From Citrus sinensis (taxonomy: Eukaryota > Streptophyta > Magnoliopsida > Sapindales > Rutaceae), in the NCBI RefSeq assembly GCF_022201045.2, contig NC_068557.1, positions 5,394,001-5,458,000 on the forward strand: a DNA stretch of 64,000 bases. The letters run 5' to 3'. Within the stretch, counting starts at the first letter, position 1. The number at the start of each line of letters is the position of its first letter. The notes under the pieces are model-generated. The model was given only the letters and a program-made list of their open reading frames with translations. It was not told the origin of the DNA and searched no databases. The translations under genes and the position numbers were made by a program. Below, one piece after another: positions 36,001-46,711 of this stretch.

Positions 36001-36229
36001 CAAACAAAGACTTCGGAATAAAGTTAGCCGCCGTATACTTGGTGGTGGATACATAATTCCCCCTATAATTCAGCTGCACTACTTCTGGGTTATCAGGATC
36101 ATTACAATAAACTACTCTTGCGAAACCTCTTTGCCCAATTTGAGCATGATCATCACTAAATGGAGGCTTCCAACATGCAAACGAATAAATTTTGCTAAAA
36201 AGAATCTTCCTCTTCCTCTCCCCTGGCAT
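27015..36229 (-). CDS. ALA: P4-type phospholipid-transporting ATPase (ALA9-12 group)
   Basis: Flippase moving phospholipids to the cytosolic leaflet at ATP cost, normally with an ALIS/CDC50 beta-subunit. Eleven coding exons (minus): 36229-35837, 34363-33003, 31997-31887, 31813-31537, 31240-31152, 31066-30958, 30888-30679, 30568-30446, 29305-29207, 28615-28424, 27626-27015 (3576 nt, 1191 aa). Seen: N-terminal [15 protein letters not shown] motif, A-domain DGET (195-198), the P4 hallmark PISL in TM4 (373-376), the phosphorylated Asp426 in DKTGT, TGDK, GDGAND (866-871), and paired TM segments toward the C-terminus. Order and length match ALA9-like proteins closely; the exact paralogue is unresolved. 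The start is the ATG at 36229; a GTG two codons upstream is leader. The acceptor of exon 3 follows 14 consecutive C. Confidence 0.95.
32000..32013 (-). repeat. poly(C) tract (poly(G) on +) at an ALA splice acceptor
   Basis: Fourteen consecutive G on the plus strand. In the gene orientation this is C14 immediately followed by the AG of the exon 3 acceptor. Confidence 0.9.
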
Positions 36230-36970
36230 CCTCACACACTGTATCCCCCAAAAGGTATCTTTCTTTTCTCGGGAAATGAAAATGTCAGGAAATTCTCAAC
36301 CATCAAGAAACCAAACAAACTCAGAACCCACTCCTTCAACTTAATATTTAAAATGTCTCTAAATTCAGAAAACACAAAGCCACAACCCACAAGCACGCAA
36401 TTGATATGGGCATATGGCTCAAATAATAATAACAAAAACAAAAACTAAAGTCTAAAAACCCTGACGATTAAGCACATGATCTTTGAATTGAATGCATATG
36501 CTTTGTTAACACCACATATGGAAAGCGTGTGGGCGCCTAAACGCCAACATTAAGCTTCATTTAATCTAACAAATATATAAAACTTATAGTTCTAATTTAT
36601 CTCCCCAAAAAAAAAAAAAAATGCCTCAATTTCGCAATTAATTATAACTAATTTGTAAATTAGGCCCCAAAAAAAGATTCTCAGAACCCTAGATTTTTGT
36701 GTGTCGTTCAGGAATAATTCCTTACTTTCGTTTTGAAGCTGGAGAGAGATCTCTTGCTTGTAGTTTCAGCTGAGTTTTTTTTTGAGAGAGAGAGAGAGTG
36801 TGTGTTAAAAAGTTAGTGAAAGGGTTAGTTAGCTTTGCCGCTTCTAAAAGCAACGAGGGGAAAGTAGAACACATAAAACAATAATAGGAGCGAAGCAGGG
36901 GATTATTGCCGTACTTACTTCTCGGGATGCTGTTTCTGTATTATGTCACATCACTGCGTTACACGTGTCT
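36230..36970 (-). promoter_or_regulatory. ALA 5' leader with intron, and promoter
   Basis: A donor CGAAA|GTAAGG at 36726/36725 and an acceptor GATACAG at 36245-36239 define a probable 487-nt intron in the leader, leaving nine leader bases before the ATG. The upstream leader exon carries a CT microsatellite (GAGAGA on the plus strand at about 36783-36799), common in plant 5' UTRs. A palindromic ACACGTGT (core 36962-36967) lies farther upstream. No clear TATA box. Confidence 0.5.
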
Positions 36971-37009
36971 TATTGTACTCCCGATAACGACAGTCACAAT
37001 CGTAATGAC

Positions 37010-38600
37010 TCTTTGTTTGATCCTGTGTCGTAGCTTAGCAATTATCGGTCCCCTAATGCTACAACTTACAAAAACCAAGTTTCTTCTTTTATGAGAAAAT
37101 TTTAATTTATCTGAATTATTTTTAAATTGAATTATTTTAGAACTCGTGATAAAATTCTCTTTAAAATCCTAAACTTTTATTAAACTCTTAATTTATAAAT
37201 TTAAAATAATTTATAAATTCATAATATATATTTCTCTTGAGATTTTATAAATTATTAAAGAAAACATTGGTCTAAAAAGAAAATTTCTTTTTCCAAAATA
37301 CAAGTCGAATATTTTTTTTAAAATAGTATATAAATCAATACCAACGTATCACTGTTATTTATTAACAAGTGTGGCAATAAGATGTCATTTGTTTTGATCC
37401 AGTATTGTAACTTTTGTTTAACTCTTAGGTCGCGTTTGTTTTTTTGTCTGAAATCTGAATAGACATGAATTAATCTGAATTCTGAATAGATTTGAATGTC
37501 TGAATCTGAATAATATGTTTTTTTTTTGTCTGAATCTCAGAAAATAAGTATTAAGTTGTTTATTTTTTTCAACTTAAAAAGTTAAAAATATGTACTTTTA
37601 TACTTGTATCCTTATTAAATTTGAATGTCAAATAAATAATATATTAAATACCACAATATTTTAATATTTATAAGTAAAACTATATTCAAGTGAATACATA
37701 ATTATTTTAAAATTTTAATATATAAAATACCATAAATTTTAAATTTTATCGTATATAATATAAGAAAAAACATGGATATTTTTATGTGGGGTAAATGTCT
37801 ATGGGTGAGTTTGGGATAAACATGAAAAATAAATTATAAAGCAAGGATATTTTTGACATTAGCAAGTAATTGACTTAATTTAGATTTCTCTATTAAGTAA
37901 AAAGCCAAAAAAAATAGGCTTATTTTATTAAGTCAAAATTATCTAAAAAGTCTCATTAAGTTATAAAAACAAACATCTATAATTAACTTAATTAATTAAG
38001 TTAAGTCACTTTAAGTCATTAAGTTAAAAAACAAACGTCACCTTAGTTTATAAATTTGAATAATTTTGAATTCATAATATATCTCTCTTGAGATTCTATA
38101 AATTATTTTAAAAAAATAACCTCAATCAGATAAAAAAATAATTTATTTTACATAAATACAAATCAACTAATTTTCTATTAAAAAAAATTTACAAAACAGT
38201 ACTAGTGTATCACTTATTATTTATTAACAAGTAGCAATGAAATGTCATTTGTTTAATCTTATGTCGTAACTTGTTATTTCTTAGTCGATGAATATTACGA
38301 AAACCAAATTTATTTTTTTATAAAGAAACTTTTACTTATCTCTATTATCTTTAAATTAAATTATTTTTAAACTCGTGATAAAATTCTTTTCGAAATCCTA
38401 AACCTTCACTAGACTCTAATTTTATCAATTTGAATAATTTTAAGTTCATAATATATCTCTCTTGAGATTCTATAGATTATTTAAAAAAAATACCATGGTC
38501 AAATAAAAAATTTATTTTACTAAAATATGAGCCGTCTAATTTTACAAAACAGTACTAACCTGTGTCATGTGTCACTTATTAACAATTGTAACAAAATTAA
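37010..38600. repeat. Three-copy repeat array of about 300 bp units, split by a MITE
   Basis: Diverged direct copies near 37010-37427, 38043-38290 (5' truncated) and 38255-38600. Shared landmarks are AACTCGTGATAAAATTCT (copies 1 and 3), CATAATATAT-TCTCTTGAGATT-TATA, and TATTTATTAACAAGT followed by GTCATTTGTTT (copies 1 and 2). No coding potential. Copies 1 and 2 are separated by the element at 37428-38042. Confidence 0.7.
37428..38042. mobile_element. Tourist-like (PIF/Harbinger) MITE candidate, 615 bp
   Basis: Ends are imperfect inverted repeats: the left reads GGTCGCGTTTGTTTTTT, and the right read from its end is GGTGACGTTTGTTTTTT (2 mismatches in 17). TTA flanks both sides (37425-37427 and 38043-38045), the target-site type of PIF/Harbinger elements. 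The interior is AT-rich without a transposase, hence non-autonomous. It interrupts the repeat array. Confidence 0.55.
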
Positions 38601-39707
38601 CATATTATTGTTGGATTTTAAATAACACTTTTTTTTTTAATTTCTTCCCAATATGATTATGCGAGCTAGATTTGAACTCCAAACTTTTAATACCACTCAA
38701 AATAATTTATTAATACAAATTATGTACATTAACTATATAAAAGTATACAAAATTTAATTAGTAATTTAGATGATATTATTAAATTCAAATCTTAACTTCT
38801 GGATTTCTCGTTCTTATCTAAAACATCTAAAGCATTAAAAAAGAGGCATGTGGGTGAAACAAACTATGAGTTGGCAAGTGTGTAAATGGAAAATCTATAT
38901 TGACTGCTGTAGACCCAAGTCGTTCACTGGACCGACAGTAAAGCGAGTGAAGCACGGTGAGTGGGTCCATCAGATGATAAAGGACTACGATTCATCGCAA
39001 CTATGCCACGTGCAATCAAGCTTGATTTGATGTAGAGCTTTGGCCGGCCCCACAGTGTAGAAAAAATTGGAAAGAACAAAACACCGACCGATAGTGATGC
39101 CACGCATGCAATTATCATCGAAATTCTAACCTACAATCTTTATTTCTTCTAGGCTTGCGTGGGCGCTTGACTGCTGCTTCTTTCTTTTAATGGCTTTTTT
39201 TTTTTCTTTATAATTTTTTTGGAAAAAGTAGATTTAAAGTCCTAAGATTTAAGAAAATAATAATGTAGACTTTTGATAAGATTTTCTTTTTAAATGTAGT
39301 ATCTTTTATAGATAGTAATTAAAAGAGTTAATTTTATAATTTTATAATAAACATAAATATAATTTATCTAATAAGTATAATGTTTCTAATATATAAATAA
39401 CTTTTAAATGAAATTTTTTATATTTATCTCAATAACATATTTTTAATTATTATAAAAATTTTAAATAAAAATTTAGATTAAATAAATTTTACAATTAATA
39501 AAATATATCTCATAAAACTTTAGGTTAAATAAATTTTACAATTAATAAAATATATCTCATATATTAATAATAATAAAATTATTTTGTATAATATTGAAAA
39601 TAATTTAATTTTTTAAATATTTATTTTAATATTACATTTCTATTTATTATAAAATTTATTTTAATATATTATGAGATTTTAAAGCATTAAAATATTTTTA
39701 AATATTG

Positions 39708-39711
<4 letters not shown>

Positions 39712-39742
<31 letters not shown>
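39712..39742. repeat. (AT)n microsatellite
   Basis: About 15 AT units in a long AT-rich region. Confidence 0.9.
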
Positions 39743-39746
<4 letters not shown>

Positions 39747-40824
39747 ACATTTATTTTAATATTATATTTCTACTTATTATAAAATATTAAAGTAATTTAT
39801 TTAAGTTAATAGAGCATTTATTGAAAATTTGGAGGCTTTTTATTAAAAATTTAGAGGGTTTACAAAATTATTTCGCTAAATGTTGAGGATGTAAGTGTCA
39901 TTTTATCTTCTTTCTCCTTTTTGTAAATTAATACTATTTATATATTACAATTAAAAAGATGGGTCTCATGGATACGGAAATATTGTACCTCATTATATAT
40001 GAACTATTGAATAATTAGAAAATTAATAAAATTTTAACAATTGAACAATGCTTCGATTGTGAGGTAGGATACTATAGTCAACAGTCATAACCTTGAAATC
40101 TGATAAAGCTCTAGACATATACAATTTATCGTAAAACTTAGAAATCAGTTAAATATTTGCCCGAAAATCAAGCTATATACAAATGTTATTTTGAGGTGTT
40201 TTTCATTGTCTTTTAATAATACATTTTTACCCCTACCTTAGAGCGATTGCAACCCTTATAAAAAAAAATATATGACATCTAAGTCTTCTCTTTCAAACCC
40301 GCTATTGATGACTTCGTCAAGAAGTTGCTTCTTGTACAGCTGAGCTGATATTGAGATAATGACAAACTAGAAAATGCTCTTCTTGCTCCTAATTTTCCGC
40401 ATTCAGTGACACTAATTCAGTTTAATTCTAGTGAAATCCGCATCAATTGGTCACAATTGCAATTACGTAGAATTATAGGCAGCAAGTGGCGGACTGTGAG
40501 TAGTCACGAGTCAGTCTCCCATTAAAGTCTTTCCTGATTTTTGTCATCGTCTAAAAACTTAGTTGGTGTCACCATCTCATCAACGTCAAAGAATGTCCAC
40601 ATTAAATTAATTATCGGTTGGTGACCCATACTGGAAAACCATTGCTTTCTTTTTGGTGGCTTCTATCAGCTGTAGGACTTACAGCGGGTCGGGTTTGGTA
40701 AACAGGGGCGGAGCCACACGGTTTTCACGATTTAGAAAACCTGTTTTAAATTTTAGAAACAAAAAGTGTAGAACACATTTGTATGGTTTTCTACTTTTGC
40801 GGAGGGGAAAAAGAAAATGACAAT

Positions 40825-40829
<5 letters not shown>

Positions 40830-40855
<26 letters not shown>
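40830..40855. repeat. poly(T) tract, 26 nt
   Basis: Uninterrupted T run; it could be the A tail of an old minus-strand retroposon, but no body is recognisable. Confidence 0.8.
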
Positions 40856-42802
40856 AAGAATCTAAACAATTGTTGAAAAAGTTTCATTTTCTTTTTATTT
40901 TTGAAAAGCAGAAAACACACAAACTCTTTTATCTAATCTCTATATATAGTGGGCAACCTTACGCAACTTTATAGAATTGGATTCAGATTGTCCAAAAAAA
41001 TTTATGGGTATAAGCTCTAATTCACCCTAGATACTATGGAAATCTTTAATTTACTTTTTAAAAATATGAAAATCTTTAATTTTTATTCAGGAAAATAATG
41101 ATAAATGGGAGCATATTAATTTTTTTTTATCTTCTTAACAATAAATAAAAATAAATTGTTGTTTTCATATTTTTAGTGATAAATTAAAATTTACCATTCT
41201 AAATAGAGATAAATCAAAGTTTTTCCAAACTAGGCATATAATCCTTTGCAGAAGGAAGACAAAAATGTGGGGGCATTAAATTAAGAACGTACTACTTTAC
41301 TTTTCGCTTAACAGTTTCAATAAATGCCGGGCATTTACGGTAGCCTCTTAGCCAATTTCAGTTGTCGGCAGCCAATTTTTTACTTGGAATTCCCTAAGAG
41401 ATTGCAATAAGGTGCATATGGGTTATATATCTATTCTGCTCTAAATTTAAATTCATAATAAAAATTAAGATTTGTATCTACTTAGATTCATTATGAATCT
41501 ATATTTTTTCTCCATTCCTATATTCAAAAATAAAAAATAAAGATTTATACCTACTTCAAATACCAAAAAAAAAGGCTAAAATCTAAATCTACTCTAGATC
41601 ATGTCATAAATTTTAAAACTCAACAATAAAAAAGTAATAATTTTTTAAAAGAATATTAAAAATTAAAATGTATTGATAACAGTTAAATTGTATAATTTGT
41701 CTAAAAAATCTAATAAATATTGTATCTTATGCTTTTACACTATAACAAATAAATAAGAAAGATTATAAAATATCCATCAAAAGTAATTACATGAGAAAAA
41801 TAATGTAATATTTTAATGTCTTCTTTATCATCTTGATATTCACGGTACACCCATCATTATTCCGATAATATTAAATAATGACATATGAGTTAAATATGAT
41901 TTATATTGAATGCTTTATTATTTTTATTATGATTATATATAAATAAATACATGAATATCATTGTTAATTTTACCTCATCCACGTAAACATCTCCTGTATA
42001 TGTCAATCTAGCTTGTGTTGAAAAACATGAATTTGATTATGAGCATAAGAATTAAATAAAAGTTTAATTAATTAAACAAAAAAGTTTAGTTAATATAAAA
42101 TAAAGAATTCAATTACAAAAATTTGTATCAGCATCTTGAGCCAAAATTTAAAAAAAAAAATTAGGGTCAGTTGCCCTAATTTTAATTTTCCCTTAATTAC
42201 TTTTGTCTTATTATCATTTAAATTTATAAAACTAACCTTGAAATTTTAAGATTTTTAAATATATGGTAAATAACACTAATATATTATGAATAAAATTTAT
42301 TATCACTTATAACTACACAATTATTATGAAATTTTTAAAATAAAATTAAATTAAAGGTAAGTCGATATGGATTTGGACGACAAAACACATAATAAACAGC
42401 ACGTCGTCCGGTAGATGCGCCAATGCATGGACGGTTCTAGAATTGATGTAGACGACAAATCATCTTGTGATTAAATAGTGGACTTACATGCATGTTAAAA
42501 TAAAAGATAAATGACTCGCTATCTATATATTGCGCCAACGCATAATATTTATACTTGATTTGGTTCTAAAATTAATAAGGACGTCATGTCGTCTGTGAGT
42601 TTGGTTGATGGATGTCCAATCGTTTACTGAAATAATGAATGATGCGACCGATCATACTTTTTACCCGGTTTCAACAAATTTAAGTATAATTTACAATAAT
42701 CAATTAATAGTTATTAAATTGATACATTAAATTACATTAAAGCTTAGTTTTTTTTTTTTTTCAAAAAAATTTTAGTTTATTATGAATATTGAAAGCCCAA
42801 CA

Positions 42803-43357
42803 CTAGAGGGTGAAATTGAGTGGATTTTTCAAAACGCCATTACCTTCCATAACCAATTTCTTCATTTTATTGATGAAGTAAGAGGACGCAGTGTCCCAGA
42901 CTTTATCATTCTTCATTCCCTCTACAAACTCTAAGTCCAAAATATTTATTCCATTGGTATCTATTAACCTCATAAAACAGTCTATCCCAACTACATTAAC
43001 AGCCTTGATTACGAGCTCTGCAATCCTTCTGCATGGAAAATTTCTTAAGATGTGTTGATCTTTCGTGCTATATATGCCTGGTATTAGCAACCCGGTCGCT
43101 TCTCGCTTGCTTGATTAATTCCATTTTATCAACCCATTTATCAAATCATTGTAGTTGCCGTCCGGTGCTGCTTTTATTGCCTTGGATGCTTCACTACACA
43201 AGGCATCCCGCATAACAGGCTTATATCTAATGCTGTATTTACAGTGACAAACTTCTTCAATCACATCACATCTAGGGTTTTTACATTTTAGCCATTTCCG
43301 TAATGCTTGGACCGCGACAAGGCACAAACCTCTTCTTGTTCTTTTCTTGGCCACCAC
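42803..43357 (-). pseudogene. Broken intronless ORF with A tail (processed-pseudogene-like), unrecognised
   Basis: On the minus strand two open stretches (43357-43118 and 43114-42806) share one frame and are separated by a single TAA at 43117-43115; together they span about 184 codons ending in TAG. The first part is Cys- and Arg-rich (KWLKCKNPRCDVIEEVCHC). The second has ordinary globular composition (RRIAELVIKAVNVVGIDC near its start). No ATG opens the frame; an in-frame TAA lies just upstream of 43357. After the stop come AATAAA and, about 15 nt later, a 13-nt A tract (T run at about 42750-42763 on plus). Family not recognised. No introns, one stop and an A tail suggest a retroposed copy; a degraded ordinary gene is the alternative. 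Confidence 0.4.
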
Positions 43358-43519
43358 AGTTTATGCTTCAACTCAATATACCACCAACAGGCCGGCCGGA
43401 TACTGCTGTTAGCCAACCTGACGCCGGAAGCAAGGCTAAAGGTTAACATTATGTGGATCTGCAGATTGATTATTTTGTTAAGCGAGAGCCGAAAGAGTTT
43501 ATGAGTTTAGGTAAATTCT

Positions 43520-45187
43520 TCTTTATAATTCTTATAATTTGAGCTAATTACTCAGTTAGTCTCTGCATTTTATTTAAAAGTCTTATGTTGCAATATCTAT
43601 ATTTGTTAAAATATATCTCATCATGCTCCTTTCTTTTTTCTTTTTCTTTTTAAGTTGCATGTATTGTTAGAATTTTTAATTTTATATTAAATAAAAATAC
43701 TATTTTTTTCCTTTAATTTTTTTTTTTTTTTTTGTAATCTGAACGACATGGAGAGTTTAATTAATTAAAAGAAAAGGTTAATACATTGTCAAGACAAATA
43801 TAGTGAGTCTATTCCTAGAAAATGCGTAGAAATAGAATAATAAAGAGAACTTTTGTTTATTGGAGTATATATACCAAAAAAATTTAAGTTTTAATAGGAG
43901 ATAAAAATAAAGATAAAATTAAGAAAGTACAATAAGAAAACGATAAAATTAAGGAGTACGATAAAATAATAATAATAATAATAATAATTTTTGTAGAACG
44001 GAAGCATGAAAGAAAAATCTCATCCTGTCAAGAATTTAGCTGCTTATATTTTCAAACATTGAAGCTATTTTATAATTTTGCAATTTTAAATTGACCTATA
44101 TATTTTCAGCCTCTAAAAACTCTTTATTTTAATCAATCGTCACCTTGCGTACTGATAACTAAAAGCCCTAAAACTAATAATACCCGCGATAACCCTTTTC
44201 TTGTTCTCCTTTTTTTGCCTAAAATACAATTTTTTTTTCTGAAGTGAAAATACAAATCAATTTAGTTTAAACTTTCCATGGTAGCCACCGAATTAACCAC
44301 CATCAACAGTGAAGGAAGCAGTAATTTTCTTTCACACATATTTTTGATTTGTGAAAAACTTGTGACACTTGTTTGTGAAAAACTTGTGACGCTTCTCTTT
44401 TTTTTTTATCAGGAGGAATCTCTCATTTTTTGGAGAGGTGATCCCTATTTATAGCTTATGAGTGATATGAGTCTAGGGTTTTATCTTGGTCTCTCTCCTT
44501 GATGACACGTGCCAACCACTATTACCGCACATATGGAAGTGAATTCGTTCGTAGGGAAATAAATATATTTATTTTGGACCTACCTTATTTATTTCATATC
44601 CATGTGATTTCTTATTCCTATGATTTTGGGTGTGGTTTACTCAGACCCCAAAATCTCGAAATTAAAATGAGTTTTTACTCTTAGTTATTATCGGAAGTTT
44701 ATAGAGATTTCATTACATAGTTACTCTCTCTATAATAGATTGAATATAATTTATTTATTTATTTATTTTGATAAAAAAAAATTTTATTTGGACACTTAGC
44801 GCAGTTTGGTGCCTCTAGGCTATGGCACCTACAAACAGCATTCGACCACCAGCCCACCACGCCTCCGCCAGCCAACATGTGGTAAAGTTTGAGCCATAAT
44901 TTTTTTTTACTAGTTTTTGATATCTCATAAATATTGACTATTTTGTTATCAAATTGTTGTCTGCATTTCCTCTTACACGTTTTATCATATTATTATTCTA
45001 CATTGTAATTATTCAATATTTTTACTAGACTGAATTATTGACCCCAAAAAAAAATCGTCAAAATTCATTTAAATGAGGGATTATTTGGAAAAATAGTATG
45101 GAACGAGATACTTAACATCATAGGAACATGACAATTTTTTAGTCTAAAACAATGGAATGTTACATTGTCCCAATTATATTCATGAAA
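43520..45187. other. Spacer with LTR/promoter-like relic
   Basis: Includes a (AAT)n run (43967-43988), a 24-bp tandem repeat (44348-44371 and 44372-44395, TTTGTGAAAAACTTGTGAC), and on the minus strand CTATAAATAGGG (about 44444-44455) with a CACGTG (about 44507) upstream. A TATA box of exactly this form is common in plant LTRs. I cannot find LTR ends. Confidence 0.35.
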
Positions 45188-45463
45188 CCTAACTGGGATT
45201 AAGGTGGGCAAAAAAAATGTTGTCATCGAAAAAATTGTTTGGTTAGGTACGGTTCAGTTTCAAAAAATTAGAAAAACTAGTTGGTTTATATGAAAAAAAT
45301 TGAAAACCAAAAAAATTAAAAAAATTAAAGAATCTATGATTTAAAATTGAACCAAACGAAAACTGAACCACGGTTTAGATTATAACTTGAGAAAAAAAAA
45401 AATCAACCGGTTTAATTCAATTCGAAATGGAATCGAACAGTACCCGCCCCTAACTGGGATTAA
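45188..45463. mobile_element. 246-bp insertion with perfect 15-bp target-site duplication
   Basis: CCTAACTGGGATTAA occurs at 45188-45202 and again at 45449-45463, bracketing 45203-45448. The insert starts GGTGGGCA and ends TACCCGCC, which are inverted with two mismatches. The interior is rich in GGTT/AACC words (GGTACGGTTCAGTTT near the left, AACCGGTTTAATTCAATTC near the right). No coding capacity. The class is unresolved: a 15-bp duplication suits retroposition, the inverted ends suit a DNA element. Confidence 0.65.
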
Positions 45464-46192
45464 CAAATCTCAACTAATCCCTATCAATTACAAATCCAAC
45501 CTTTTACTCATAACACCCATTTAATAAATTTTAAAAATTGAACTTTTACTCAAAACAACTTTTGTCCCAAAAATGGTCTTTTTGTTGCACTTTTTTTTTT
45601 CTTTCTACATGATAAGAAATAATGACAACTCACTCCTTTTTCTTTTTTTTCAAGTGATTATTAATTAAAATTAGTTTATATCAAATGAACAAAGTTCATA
45701 TTTTTTTCATCTCATCCCCTATGAATGGTTTCAAGTAGCGTAAAGTTTGAAAAGCATTACAAAAAGAGAGCAAATAATCCAGAAATAGTTAAGCTAATAA
45801 ATACTATGAGAAAGTTAATTCTGCGAGTCGTGAAATCACTTGAGCGAAATAGAAAAATGAATATGATCTCTAAAATGAAATACTTGAATTAGATTTAATT
45901 GATCGTGCTTTTAAGTTTACTGTTATGGTTTGACATAGAGCCTTTGCCAATTTGGTAAATAATTGTTGTTAATAATACTGTATAAATAATTCGCTGTAAA
46001 GAGAATCGGTTAGGTATTTTGGTAAATTTTGTTTTTAAAAGTATTTTATGAGTTGAAAAATAGTTATCAATTTTTAATAAATCTTACGGTTAATATAATG
46101 TAAGAAAACAAATGACTAAAATAAATATAAATAGAATTATAATTACTTTTCATGTAAAAAGACATGCATACAATTTATAATAACAGTAATAC
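45464..46192. other. AT-rich spacer
   Basis: No gene or structured repeat seen. Confidence 0.5.
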
Positions 46193-46193
46193 T

Positions 46194-46711
46194 AAAAAAA
46201 CAAAGGAACGAAAGGAGGATGACAGAAACGGCAACGTGGGTCCAACTTTTGTTCTTTTTTCGTTTAAAAAATTAAAATAATGAAAATGAAATATAGAATT
46301 AATTAAAAGGAAACAATAAAATAAGAAAGTAACGATAAAAGGCAAAAAGCTTTATTATCGCCCAAACCCGACAAACTCAAATCTGCATTTACATTAACAA
46401 AAGAAAAATGAAATAAAACCAGCGGCTGTTATCCTGGAGATCTGCATTCAGAGATTTGAATTTGGTGTCAAAGACTAGGCCAACAACGTTGATGAAATTG
46501 TAGTCGGATAATTGGTAACTTTCTCTTTCCCATTACGAAGAGAGTGTTGGGGAACGAGTAGATCATATTTAATATAAAAAGATATTTCATTATTTTTTCC
46601 CATTTAAAAAACTTATTTTATTAACTGTTGTGGGTCCTACAAGAAAGAAAAAGGAACGCGTGCGAATGCTGCCGTTTCTATCGTCCTTCTTTCATTCCTT
46701 CGTTTTTTTTA
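46194..46711. mobile_element. TIR-bounded element with a coding-like insert
   Basis: The left arm 46194-46236 and the reverse complement of the right arm 46668-46711 align over about 42 bp with roughly 80 percent identity (shared GAAACGGCA, GAAAG-AGGA). The middle part (about 46345-46550) is much less AT-rich and on the minus strand holds an open frame of 48 codons (ERESYQLSDYNFINVVGLVF is its recognisable core). No transposase. The layout resembles a non-autonomous Mutator-like element that captured a gene piece, but I could not define a target-site duplication. Confidence 0.45.

Larger units (their letters stand above)
38601..42775. other. Long AT-rich spacer
   Basis: No gene supported. 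Contents: a more balanced block at 38830-39130 with GCCACGTGC but no usable frame; a 37-bp direct repeat of period 47 (39478-39561); (AT)n at 39712-39742; T26 at 40830-40855; a block near 40705 beginning AGGGGCGGAGCCACA, a motif often seen in dispersed plant repeats; and an imperfect direct repeat at 42416-42475 and 42533-42598 sharing GCGCCAA-GCAT and GACGACA/GACGTCA-type sequences. Confidence 0.45.

Noticed and set aside
36230..36235. GTG start two codons before the ALA ATG
   Set aside because: Same reason; the position also lies in the short leader exon after the predicted acceptor.
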